64,000 bases of DNA from Phycisphaerae bacterium (GTDB lineage Bacteria > Planctomycetota > Phycisphaerae > UBA1845 > CAIVHJ01): NCBI GenBank assembly GCA_022072405.1, contig JAJVHX010000007.1, forward strand, positions 1-64,000. Reading direction: 5' to 3'. The notes under the pieces were generated by a model. It ran no database searches, was not told the DNA's origin, and saw only the letters and a program-made list of their open reading frames with translations. The position numbers and the translations under genes were made by a program. Positions 9,863 to 19,134 of this stretch are shown here, piece after piece. The first letter of the stretch is position 1, and each line of letters starts with the position of its first letter.

Positions 9863-11410
9863 TCAGGGTTGCAAGGAGAGTTGGCGATCCGGCAGCGGAT
9901 GTAATCCGAGTTTGGCCAGTTCGGCAGGGATGTCGTGCATGCGCATGGCGGGCGGCAGCGGGCCGGCAGTGGTGATGACCATGCCGGTCGAACCCGGGGC
10001 GTTCAGGTTGCCGTGAACCGACTGCATACTGACGAAGAAATTGAAAAAGCGCGTGCCCTGGAAATAGCCATCGGCCAGTGAAACGAGTACCTGAGCGGGA
10101 TACTGCATCAGGCCATGCCACGCCCGCCACAGCCGGTAACAGGGGTCGGGATAGGTGTGGGTGATGGTGGCGGCGAAGAGGTCAGCATCCGCAATGAAGC
10201 CCTCGGCATCCATTTTTCCGGCGGCCTGCAGTTGTTCAATGATGGGCAGGAGCTGCAGCGGATCGCCCGAATCAACCGTGTAACGGAAGCGCAGATTTTG
10301 CGGATGGGCAGCGGTGGTATTGCGTTCATCATCGGCTAGCCAGTCAAGGCGTGCGCGCGCGTTGCGGGAGCAGATGACGATCTGTTCGCCCTCGCAATAG
10401 GCGGTCAATTCCACACCGATAATTCCAACGACATCGGCGGCGACGCGAGCCGGCTGCAGCGTGTAAATGCTGGCGGCGGTGACCGGGCCGAAACGCGGCA
10501 CGATCACGTCATTGGGTTGTTCGAGGTGGTCGACATTGCGGTAGCCCATTTCCTTCAGGGTGTCATACAGCGGCACAAATTGACTGGGCAGCAGGTTATG
10601 GCCATGATCGGAGAAAATGGTGATCTGCACGCGGCCTTTGGTGACACGCATGATCTCCCGGCAGAAGCGATCGACCTCGACCAGAATCCGCTGGTGGCCG
10701 TTGCGACCGTGGATGGAACCCAGAGCACTGGTGGCGATGCTGTATCCGAAAAAGGTCGGCTGGGTGGAGTGGTAGAAACCCTGCTGCATATTGTGCAGTT
10801 CGATGTCGAAATGGGTCTGCGGCCAGAGGTAAACGTAGGCGTGGCGCATGCTGTTCATGGTGTAATCGACCAGTTCCATCCAGCGGGCATTGCCGCGCGT
10901 CAGGTAGACATCCGTGCCGTTGGAGAGCTGTTGGCCGTCGTAATATTTTGATTCCATACCCAGCGTCGTGTGAGCCACGCCGAAATATTCCGGGAACGAG
11001 GTATCGGTCATCGCCGGGAAGGGGGCAATCTGGCGGCTGGGCGGGTAGAAGAAGCGGAAGCGGCCCTGGGCGTAGAGTTCGGCGACCATGTTGTAGGGGA
11101 TGCTGTCGAGCAGGATGTAGAATTCGCGGACCTGGCTGCGATCCAGCTGTTCGAGCAGCACCTCCTCGTCGAACTCGCCATTGAAATCCTGATCGTAACG
11201 GAGCATGGCGACGCGACCGTTGTTGCCCACCACTTCCGCATAGTCCGGCCGGCCGTCGTTGTTCAGATCATATTGACATTCGAGCCGGCCGTCAGGTTGA
11301 TGCAGTTCGGCATATGGCGCGACCGGCATGAGGGTCGGTTTGGCGCACCCCGCCATCCATAACACCATACAACAGCAGCCCCAGCCCCACCCATTACGCG
11401 CTGATTTCAT
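9863..11410 (-). CDS. Secreted lipoprotein with alkaline phosphatase/phosphodiesterase-superfamily-like features and EF-hand-like segments
   Basis: Signal peptide with lipobox (MAGC), DLNNDGRPDYAEV and DQDFNGEFDEE, FSDHGHNLLPSQF. Confidence 0.6.
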   Translation of the reverse strand: MKSARNGWGWGCCCMVLWMAGCAKPTLMPVAPYAELHQPDGRLECQYDLNNDGRPDYAEVVGNNGRVAMLRYDQDFNGEFDEEVLLEQLDRSQVREFYILLDSIPYNMVAELYAQGRFRFFYPPSRQIAPFPAMTDTSFPEYFGVAHTTLGMESKYYDGQQLSNGTDVYLTRGNARWMELVDYTMNSMRHAYVYLWPQTHFDIELHNMQQGFYHSTQPTFFGYSIATSALGSIHGRNGHQRILVEVDRFCREIMRVTKGRVQITIFSDHGHNLLPSQFVPLYDTLKEMGYRNVDHLEQPNDVIVPRFGPVTAASIYTLQPARVAADVVGIIGVELTAYCEGEQIVICSRNARARLDWLADDERNTTAAHPQNLRFRYTVDSGDPLQLLPIIEQLQAAGKMDAEGFIADADLFAATITHTYPDPCYRLWRAWHGLMQYPAQVLVSLADGYFQGTRFFNFFVSMQSVHGNLNAPGSTGMVITTAGPLPPAMRMHDIPAELAKLGLHPLPDRQLSLQP

Positions 11411-11815
11411 GTTCCAACCTGTAATTGTTTATGGTGATCCAACTTTGCTGGCCGACCGGGCAGCAAGTTGAGCGAAGTAGTATACGACAAGCGCACTCGC
11501 CCGATAGTCCACGGCGCATTAATTTTTGAAATTCCACCTACTCAATTAAGATTGTCAGAATCTGATAATATCCGGCAGCTGAAGAGTTTTTTCATCGAAC
11601 GAATAATCTATACACCGGCTGATCATCTACTTAACATGCTTATTTATAAATGGTTAGAGATGAGATGGCTATATTGCGGATTGTAGATGGGTCGGGCAGG
11701 GGCGAAAATAGTTTAGATTGAAAGACGAACTCACTGATGTCACGATGGATTAACTCGCGGGCAGCGAGAGAACAGATCGATTCACAGCCCTGATTTAAGT
11801 GATGGATGGTGTTGG

Positions 11816-13396
11816 ATGTGGGGCGGATTATTCAAAGCACGATTGAATGCAGCACGCAAGGCGCTGAGTGAGGGTCGGCTGGAGGAAGCGTGGCGGATCG
11901 CCGGGGCGGCTGATCTGCAGGCCGACAGTCAGGGGCAGCAACTTCGAACCCAGATCGGACAGCAATTCTTTGTCCGAGCCGAGCAACGCTTTCAGCAGCA
12001 GGATTCAGCCGGCGCCCTGATCGACCTGATATTGGCGGAGCAGGCGGGGGTCGCGGTTCAACGGATTCATGATCTGCGGACTATTATCCAGGGAGCAGCT
12101 GAGCATCTCAAAGCGCAGCGCGCCGATCAGCAGCAGGTGCTGCGAGCAGCCGAAGCACGTCTGGCGAATGGCAGTCTGTATACCGCACGGGAAATTCTGC
12201 ATCAGGTGCCCCAGGCGGATGGAAAAGTGCAGGATTTGCATGCGGAGATGGAACAACGTGAACTGCGGGCCGCAGCCCTATTGAAGGAAGTGGCGGAACA
12301 TGCCGGCGAACAACGTTGGGGACTGGCGATCAATCGACTAGCCGAAGCCCGGCGTTTGCATGCCAAGTCCCCGGCAGTGGTACAGTGGGAGAGCCGTCTA
12401 CAGGAGGTGATCCTGCAGCGCGTGCAGGAAGCGCTGGTTGAAGGGCGTTTGCCGCGGGCCATCGAAGAATTCAACTGGGTAGTAAACTGGGGTGGACACA
12501 GCGGGCAGCGGGAGGTGGCGTTGTGGCTGAGTGCGGTACATGAGGCCGGTGCTGCGGTTCGCAGCCATGATTATGAAAGTGCCCGGCGGAAGTTGCTGGC
12601 GGTGCGTCATGCTCTGCCGCAGGCCAAGTGGCTTGACCCGATCTGCGAGCAGCTCGCCCAGGTGGAGGAATTGATCACCCAGTTGCATGGCGGGCCACTG
12701 GGTATTGCGAATGGCGAATTAAACATCAGGAAGGAAGCAGACCAACAGAATAAGCTGGTCGTCACCGGGCGATCGCTGGATGACACGGTGGCCATGGTGC
12801 AGCGGGGGGGGGAGGCGTTGCCCTCACGGCTGTTGATGATGGTGGATGGAGCGGGCAGTTATCTGCTGGTGCGGGGGTTGCGGGCGACGATCGGCCGGGC
12901 GGCGGGACGGACCGTGGCGGATATTCCGCTGCTGGCGGATCTGGCGGAGGTGGCGGCGGAGATCATCCGGGCCGAGGAGGATTATTTCCTGGTGGCCCGC
13001 GAGCCGGTGAATGTGAGCGGCCAGCCAGTGACCCGCAAGCTGTTACAAAATGGCGACAAGATTATCCTGGGCAAACGGGCCAAATTGACGTTTATTTTGC
13101 CATCGCGGAAGAGTACGACGGCGGTGCTGGAGGCGAGTGAATCGACCCGCCTGCCGCGGGATGTTCGCCGGGTGGTGTTGATGGATCGGCTGGTAACGTT
13201 GGGGCCGACCAGTACCAGCCAGTTGCTGATCCCATCGATGCGCGAGGAAATGGTCTTGATGGAACGTGGCGGTCGGATGTTTTTGCGCTCACCGCGCGTC
13301 ATGAGTGATGGCGGTCAGGAAGTGGTGGTGGGTCGATCCTTGGCGTGTGGTGATGTGAACGTAGTGGTGCAATCCTGGCCGGCGGAGGTTGCGTAA
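11816..13396 (+). CDS. FHA-like domain signalling protein with N-terminal repeat/helical region
   Basis: YLLVRGLRATIGRAAGRTVADIPLLADLAEVAAEIIRAEEDYFLVAREPVNVSGQPVTRKLLQNGDKIILGKRAKLTF; adjacent to kinase. Confidence 0.7.
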   Translation: MWGGLFKARLNAARKALSEGRLEEAWRIAGAADLQADSQGQQLRTQIGQQFFVRAEQRFQQQDSAGALIDLILAEQAGVAVQRIHDLRTIIQGAAEHLKAQRADQQQVLRAAEARLANGSLYTAREILHQVPQADGKVQDLHAEMEQRELRAAALLKEVAEHAGEQRWGLAINRLAEARRLHAKSPAVVQWESRLQEVILQRVQEALVEGRLPRAIEEFNWVVNWGGHSGQREVALWLSAVHEAGAAVRSHDYESARRKLLAVRHALPQAKWLDPICEQLAQVEELITQLHGGPLGIANGELNIRKEADQQNKLVVTGRSLDDTVAMVQRGGEALPSRLLMMVDGAGSYLLVRGLRATIGRAAGRTVADIPLLADLAEVAAEIIRAEEDYFLVAREPVNVSGQPVTRKLLQNGDKIILGKRAKLTFILPSRKSTTAVLEASESTRLPRDVRRVVLMDRLVTLGPTSTSQLLIPSMREEMVLMERGGRMFLRSPRVMSDGGQEVVVGRSLACGDVNVVVQSWPAEVA

Positions 13397-13420
13397 TTAA
13401 TTCACCGGCGGATGAGACTT

Positions 13421-13452
13421 TCGCGCGGACTGAAGTCCACGGCTCTTTGTAG
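13421..13452 (+). repeat. REP-like palindrome
   Basis: tcgcgcggactgaagtccacggctctttgtag. Confidence 0.75.
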
Positions 13453-13495
13453 TCAAGATAAGCAACTTGTGTTGGCAGAATGAGGGACGGAACAG

Positions 13496-16066
13496 GTGGC
13501 ATATACATACAAACATGGTGATCGGCCGCTGGAAGGCTATCAGATTCAGCGGGCGGTGGGTCGCGGTGGATTCGGCGAGGTGTATTATGCCGTCAGCGAC
13601 AGCGGCCGCGAGGTAGCCTTGAAATATCTGCGCGACAACCCGGAAGTGGAGCTGCGGGGCATTACCCAGTGCATGAATCTGAAAAGCCCTTACCTGGTGA
13701 ACATTTTTGACGTGAAGCAGAACGCCCAGGGCGAATATTTCGTCATCATGGAATATGTCAACGGGCCGAGTCTGCGCGACATGCTCATCGCCGAACCGAA
13801 GGGACTGGGGTTGCAGAAGGCCGCGTTTTTTGTGCGCGAACTCGCCAAGGGGTTGAGTTATCTGCATGATCGCGGCATTGTTCATCGTGATCTCAAACCG
13901 GGTAACATTTTTTACGAGGACGGCTACGCCAAGATCGGCGATTACGGACTGAGCAAATTCATCAGCGTGTCGCGCCACAGTGCCCAGACCAGCAGCGTCG
14001 GTACGGTGCATTACATGGCTCCGGAGGTGGGCAGCGGCAATTATTCCAAAACGATCGATATCTACGCCCTCGGTGTGATGCTTTACGAAATGCTGCTGGG
14101 CCGGGTGCCCTACGAAGGGGCGAGCATGGGCGAGGTCCTGATGAAGCATCTGACCCAGCAGCCTGAAGTCGATCAGTTGCCGGCGCCCTTCGCCGACGTG
14201 ATCCGCAAGGCCCTGGCCAAGGATCCCAAGGATCGCTACCAGGATGTCAGCGAGATGGTCGAGTCCATCTTCGGGCAGGAGCAGATTCAGGAGAGCATGC
14301 GCGGGTTTGAACCCGCCAGCCTGACCATATATGCCGCCCGCGCCGCCCAGGATGTGCCGCGCATGCAGCGCTCGCCGGTCGATCTGAATATCGGCGGAAG
14401 AAAAGAAGGGGTCGCAGGTTTTAACCCGCGCGGAGCAGATATCCAGGGGGTTGGTGCGCAGGATTTCAGCAAGCGCTTCGTGGAACGCGCTCTGGGTCAG
14501 GCGCCGGTCGGTAGCGGACTCCCTGCCGGGGTTGCTCGGCCGCAGCGCAGCGGGAAAATGGGAATCGCCTCACTAAAACCGATCGTCGAACAGGGTGATA
14601 CGATCCGTTCATCGGTTCCTATTTCCGGATCGCAGCGCTTGCTGCGCTTATTATCCGCACTGGTTGTAACCGTGCTGGTCTCGGTCGGGGCCGGTCTGAT
14701 TTCCAACGATCGGCAATTTGATGAATTCTGCGCGGGGGCCGTTGGTGTAATTCTGCTCAGTGTGGTCGGCCTGGGGATCGGCAACAGTCTGATCCCGAAG
14801 CTCGGTCCGCAGGCACCCGGTTTGATTCAGCGTTTACTCCTGACGGGCTGTGGGGCGCTGGGATGCATTTTTTTGGGCAGCGGCCCGCACTATGTAACCG
14901 ATATTATTGTTCCCTATCTGATCATGCTCTTTGTTCTGGACTGGCGTCATCGGATACGGATGGGGTTGCGGGGCGAGTTCGGCTGGTGGGAGGCGGTCAC
15001 GGCGTCCATCTGGATGTTCGTCGGATCCGCGATTGCCGATGGGGATCATTTGATCTTCTGGGCGGCGGGTCTGGGGGCGGGGCTGTCGATTTCGCTGCAG
15101 GCGTTTTCGTGGGCCTGCATCCGCAATCCGCTGCCGCCGGACGATGATCCGAACTGGCCGAAGCGAACAACTGAACCTCTCGAGTTAAGGCAAGCATTGG
15201 CCTCGCCGGAAACTGCCGATAACGTTGCCCCGCCACCCGCGCCAATGCCGGAAACGGAAGCGTTCAGTCCGCATAGGGGACTCCTTCATCTGCAGTTGGC
15301 GACGCGGGCGTTCGATCGTCCATCGCCCCGCAACCGGGGTGGTATCATTGCGGCGAGCTTGTTGATCCTGATGTTGAGCAGTGTGATCGCGTTGATCGAA
15401 AATCGACCCCGTGCGCTAGAAGCCCCTGCAACTCCGCAGGCGTTATTTCAGATGCAGACCCCCGAATGGAGTTTGGAGGCCAGTCGGGAGGGCGGACAGG
15501 TGACAGGTCCGGGTCTGGCGATGAAAGCCGATGCTTCCGGTGCGCAAGTCAACACGTCGCAGGCGACGATTCATGTCGGCAGTGAACTGAATCCGCTGGC
15601 GGCTCAGCCAGGAAATGGCTGGTCGGTGGGGCGGGCAGGTCGTATCGTACAGGTATGGGCCTGGGCGGGGATCGTGTTGTGTGGTGGTTATATTCTGTAC
15701 AAGCTGGTCGCTCGACGTCCGGCGATTCCGGTATCAGGAATATTCAATCAGCCGGCGATGCTCAGTGGTGATTGGGCGGCGACGCCGGCCATGGATGTAC
15801 CGGTGACGAATGGTGTGCAACCCGGCTCGGTGAGGTCACACCAGCCCGCGACGAGGGAAAGTCGATCGGTACTGATTGCGTACATTTTGTGGCTCTTTTT
15901 TGGTATCCTGGGGGTTCACCGTATCTATTGCAACCGCATCGGGACGGCGCTGATTTGGTTTCTCACCGGCGGATTGCTGGGGATCGGTTGGCTGGTCGAT
16001 CTCTTCCTGATTCCAAGGCTGGTTCGCGAGGCCGATGATCGCGCCAGCGGGAAATTTCTCGTGTAG
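13496..16066 (+). CDS. Membrane Ser/Thr protein kinase with C-terminal TM2 domain
   Basis: VGRGGFGEVYYA, ALKYL, IVHRDLKPGNIFYEDGYAKIGDYGLSK, GTVHYMAPE; C-term SVLIAYILWLFFGILGVHRIYCNRIGTALIWFLTGGLLGIGWLVDLFLIP. Confidence 0.95.
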   Translation: MAYTYKHGDRPLEGYQIQRAVGRGGFGEVYYAVSDSGREVALKYLRDNPEVELRGITQCMNLKSPYLVNIFDVKQNAQGEYFVIMEYVNGPSLRDMLIAEPKGLGLQKAAFFVRELAKGLSYLHDRGIVHRDLKPGNIFYEDGYAKIGDYGLSKFISVSRHSAQTSSVGTVHYMAPEVGSGNYSKTIDIYALGVMLYEMLLGRVPYEGASMGEVLMKHLTQQPEVDQLPAPFADVIRKALAKDPKDRYQDVSEMVESIFGQEQIQESMRGFEPASLTIYAARAAQDVPRMQRSPVDLNIGGRKEGVAGFNPRGADIQGVGAQDFSKRFVERALGQAPVGSGLPAGVARPQRSGKMGIASLKPIVEQGDTIRSSVPISGSQRLLRLLSALVVTVLVSVGAGLISNDRQFDEFCAGAVGVILLSVVGLGIGNSLIPKLGPQAPGLIQRLLLTGCGALGCIFLGSGPHYVTDIIVPYLIMLFVLDWRHRIRMGLRGEFGWWEAVTASIWMFVGSAIADGDHLIFWAAGLGAGLSISLQAFSWACIRNPLPPDDDPNWPKRTTEPLELRQALASPETADNVAPPPAPMPETEAFSPHRGLLHLQLATRAFDRPSPRNRGGIIAASLLILMLSSVIALIENRPRALEAPATPQALFQMQTPEWSLEASREGGQVTGPGLAMKADASGAQVNTSQATIHVGSELNPLAAQPGNGWSVGRAGRIVQVWAWAGIVLCGGYILYKLVARRPAIPVSGIFNQPAMLSGDWAATPAMDVPVTNGVQPGSVRSHQPATRESRSVLIAYILWLFFGILGVHRIYCNRIGTALIWFLTGGLLGIGWLVDLFLIPRLVREADDRASGKFLV
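14297..14322 (+). repeat. REP-like palindrome inside kinase CDS
   Basis: tgcgcgggtttgaacccgccagcctg. Confidence 0.55.
14410..14440 (-). repeat. REP-like palindrome inside kinase CDS, minus orientation
   Basis: ggtcgcaggttttaacccgcgcggagcagat. Confidence 0.55.
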
Positions 16067-16110
16067 AAGGAGAGGGTAAAGGATTAGAGGATTTAAAGAT
16101 ATTGGAATTG

Positions 16111-16260
16111 GTTTCATTTTTATTGGTCCGCCTGATAGAAACCCCGTGGTGTGCCAAGGCTCTGTGAGCCGTGCGGGATGGCGATCCTCCACCACGGCGG
16201 GTACAGCCGTGGCACACGCAATTCCCACACCACGGAACGATTAACTCGAATCCGCTCTAG
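16111..16260 (-). mobile_element. MITE-like element, copy 1 (150 bp)
   Basis: Reverse complement AGCGGATTCGAGTTAATCGTTCCG...CACGGCTCACAGAGCC...GGCACACCACGGGGTTTCTATCAGGCGGACCAATAAAAATGAAACC matches 30726-30837. Confidence 0.7.
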
Positions 16261-16289
16261 AACCCGTTTCATAATTGAATTAATGAGCA

Positions 16290-16327
16290 TCGCGCAGGCT
16301 AAAGCCTGCGGCTCTTTGATTTTTGAA
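16290..16327 (+). repeat. REP-like palindrome
   Basis: tcgcgcaggctaaagcctgcggctctttgatttttgaa. Confidence 0.85.
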
Positions 16328-16425
16328 ACCACTTCCAGGGAATGACATCCCTCGGATTCTCGATCCTGCAACCTTCTTCTAATCAACTGGACCATAACGG
16401 GTAGGACTCGCTACCATATTCAATT

Positions 16426-17319
16426 ATGGCGGCGGATTCGGCAGAACAATATCTGGTCGAACAGATCCGGGCCGGTCAAGCGGATGGCTGGCAGCGGTTG
16501 ATCGAGCGGTATCATGGCCGGCTGCTGGCGTTTGTACGTGGGAGAATGGCCAGCGTCGCTGACGCCGAGGATCTGGTGCAGGAGACCTTTATCGGTTTTC
16601 TACAGAGCCTGCCGCGCTATGATGAGCGGCGGTCGCTCGAAACTTTTCTGTTCACCATCTTACGCTACAAATTAACGGATTATCTGCGTGCACGCGGGGC
16701 GGGAGTGCGCGGGCTGGTGACGCCGGCGGAGGACTGGTGGGAAGAAGCGACACCCAGCGGCGGTGAATCGCCGAGCCGGGCGGCAGCGCGAATGGAATCG
16801 AATCGTCAACAGTACACGTTGCTGGCGGAGTTGTTACGGCGGCTGATCGGCGAATTGCGCGATCGGCAGGCGTTTGATGATCTGCAGGTGATCGAGCTGC
16901 TGTTTTTCAGCGGGATGCGGAACAACCAGGCGGCGGAACTGCTGGAGCTGGATGAGAAGCAGGTGGCCGGGGTGAAGTTCCGGGCGGTGCAGCGGCTGCA
17001 GAAATACCTGGAGGACATGCTGGCGGCGGGGCAGTCGGGACTGGAGGAAATCGGCGGGGAGAGTACGGTCAGCGCGGTGTGGCGGGCGGAACGAATCACC
17101 TGTCTGAAGCGGTCGACGCTGGGGCAATATCTGCTGCGCGTACTGGAAGAGCCGTGGTGGAGTTATACGCAGTTCCATCTCGATGTGGTGGGGTGTCCGC
17201 TGTGTCTGGCCAATCTGGTTGATCTGCAGGCGGAAGAGAGCGGGGTCGTTCACACTCCGGCCCGGGAGCGGATTTTTGCCAGCAGCGTCGGATTTCTGTC
17301 ACGAGTCGCACCCAGCTGA
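16426..17319 (+). CDS. RNA polymerase sigma-70 family (ECF-type) factor with C-terminal extension
   Basis: LIERYHGRLLAFVRGRMASVADAEDLVQETFIGFLQSLPRYDERRSLETFLFTILRYKLTDYLR = region 2. Confidence 0.88.
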   Translation: MAADSAEQYLVEQIRAGQADGWQRLIERYHGRLLAFVRGRMASVADAEDLVQETFIGFLQSLPRYDERRSLETFLFTILRYKLTDYLRARGAGVRGLVTPAEDWWEEATPSGGESPSRAAARMESNRQQYTLLAELLRRLIGELRDRQAFDDLQVIELLFFSGMRNNQAAELLELDEKQVAGVKFRAVQRLQKYLEDMLAAGQSGLEEIGGESTVSAVWRAERITCLKRSTLGQYLLRVLEEPWWSYTQFHLDVVGCPLCLANLVDLQAEESGVVHTPARERIFASSVGFLSRVAPS

Positions 17320-17373
17320 TCAGGTCGGGGTGCAGATTTATCGAAGAGAGTTCACCAGCAAAGGTAGACGCAT

Positions 17374-17414
17374 CGCGCCGGCTGAAGCCGGCGGCTCTTT
17401 GAATTTTTGAAACC
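17374..17414 (+). repeat. REP-like palindrome
   Basis: cgcgccggctgaagccggcggctctttgaatttttgaaacc. Confidence 0.85.
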
Positions 17415-17456
17415 AGTACTAAGGCGAAATTTGTTTTTTCAGATAAAGAGGTTCTG

Positions 17457-17861
17457 GTGATGGTGCAACGGGATCGACAACCACGGCTGCTGTTTTTCAC
17501 CGTAACGCTGCTGGCGGCGACATTTCTGCTGCTGGTGGTGTGGTCGAAGATGCGCCGGGTTAAGGTGGTGGTCAGTAATCAGAGCACGGAGTTGCTGGAA
17601 GGAGTGGTGCTGGAGTTTGACGGCGGGCCGCTGCAGATAGAGCAGATTGCGGCCGGGCAGGAGGTGCGGTTTGAAATCCGAACCCGTAAAACAGCCGACC
17701 TGATCCTGCACTGCCAGACCGCCGACGGCCAGGAGATCATTCAACAGATTGCCCAGAGCGTCAGGCCGGGTGACGGCGGATCAGTACTGGTGGTATTCAG
17801 TACATCAGCAACGGGCTTTGATATCAAAGTGGAGCAGCGCCTGCAGCGCTATCCCATCTGA
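17457..17861 (+). CDS. Single-TM hypothetical protein
   Basis: ORF 134 aa with N-terminal TM helix, between sigma factor and Cys-rich protein. Confidence 0.6.
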   Translation: MMVQRDRQPRLLFFTVTLLAATFLLLVVWSKMRRVKVVVSNQSTELLEGVVLEFDGGPLQIEQIAAGQEVRFEIRTRKTADLILHCQTADGQEIIQQIAQSVRPGDGGSVLVVFSTSATGFDIKVEQRLQRYPI

Positions 17862-17914
17862 TTATAAAATGGGGGAAGGTCTGATCAAACAAGGATTACA
17901 GAAAGGATCAGGTT

Positions 17915-19048
17915 ATGGAATTACCTGTCGTGGCTTTACCGCGTCCGTCCAGTTCCGTGGGGGTATTGCCGCCGCTGTATGCCCGCTGGATGGATGAGTT
18001 TCTGGGCCAGGGGCTGCCGACCGAAACGAAGGCCACCTGTGCCCAGTGCGCCATGTGTGCCTATCAGGATGGTCAGCCGATCCTGAATGATTATACCTTT
18101 GATCCAGCGATCAAGTGCTGCACGTATATACCCAACCTGCCCAATTATCTGGTCGGTAACATTCTGCGGGATGAGAATCCGGATATGGCCGCGGGGCAGA
18201 GCAGTTTGCGTAGCCGCATGGAGGCGGGTGAAGGAATCACTCCGTTGGGAGTCAGCCTCTCCAGCATGCAACAGGTGGTTTATTCCCACGTGGCGATGAA
18301 TCGGGGATTCGGGCGGAGCAAGGATGTGCGCTGCCCGCATTATGTGGAGGGGCGGTGCGGCATTCATCGGCATCGCAATGCGGTTTGTTCGACCTATTAT
18401 TGCAAGTATGATCGCGGACAGATCGGTCTGGATTTCTGGTCGCGCGTCAATGTGTTGTTGATGCATCTGGAACGGGAGTTGAGTCTGTGGGCGGCCATGC
18501 AGTTACTGGATGATCCGAAGCTGCTGGCGGTGATGGCGCGGCATGATTCGATGCCCATTCTGGGGGGCAAGGCGGAGACACGAGCCCCGGCGGGAAACTG
18601 GGTCAATGTCTGGGGGAAGTGGTGGCATGAGCGCGAAGCCTATTATCAGCAGACGGCTGAGCGGGTGAATGGGTTGAGTTTTGCAGAGGTGCTGACCATC
18701 GGCGGGGCGACGGCACAGTTCCGAGCCCAGTCGATGCGCCGTGGTTATGAGGAACAGATGACCGAACGGCTGCCGGAGCAACTGACGGTGCGCGAGTTGA
18801 AAATCCGCCACTTCGGTCCGGAAGATTGTTTTATCGAGTCTTATTCCCCGACTGACCCGCAGGCCGTACCGCAGCCGCTGCTGGAAGTGCTGCCTTATTT
18901 TGATGGCAAGAGATCGGTTGCCGAAGTGATCGCGGTGGTGGATCAGGAAAAGGATATTGTGCTGGATACGGGCTTGATACAGAAGCTGGTCGATTTTCAG
19001 ATTCTGGTACAACCGGCGCCCGCCGCGGGTAGCGGATCCACGGGTTGA
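17915..19048 (+). CDS. Cysteine-cluster protein with PqqD-like C-terminal segment
   Basis: CAQCAMCAYQ, KCCTYIPNLPNYLVG, CPHYVEGRCGIHRHRNAVCSTYYCK; C-term YFDGKRSVAEVIAVVDQEKDIVLDTGLIQKLVDFQILV. Confidence 0.65.
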   Translation: MELPVVALPRPSSSVGVLPPLYARWMDEFLGQGLPTETKATCAQCAMCAYQDGQPILNDYTFDPAIKCCTYIPNLPNYLVGNILRDENPDMAAGQSSLRSRMEAGEGITPLGVSLSSMQQVVYSHVAMNRGFGRSKDVRCPHYVEGRCGIHRHRNAVCSTYYCKYDRGQIGLDFWSRVNVLLMHLERELSLWAAMQLLDDPKLLAVMARHDSMPILGGKAETRAPAGNWVNVWGKWWHEREAYYQQTAERVNGLSFAEVLTIGGATAQFRAQSMRRGYEEQMTERLPEQLTVRELKIRHFGPEDCFIESYSPTDPQAVPQPLLEVLPYFDGKRSVAEVIAVVDQEKDIVLDTGLIQKLVDFQILVQPAPAAGSGSTG

Positions 19049-19134
19049 TGAGCATCACCGGCCATGAAAAAGGGGTTGGGTTTTCTGGACCCAACCCCGA
19101 TCCGGTGATGTCACTACTAACCGCCAGTGAAATT

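Noticed and set aside
12805-12816. G8-type homopolymer in the FHA-like gene as a phase-variation tract
   Set aside because: Single short run in a GC-rich gene with the frame intact; no supporting evidence of variability.
13397-14149. 250-aa minus-strand ORF
   Set aside because: Antisense to the kinase catalytic domain.
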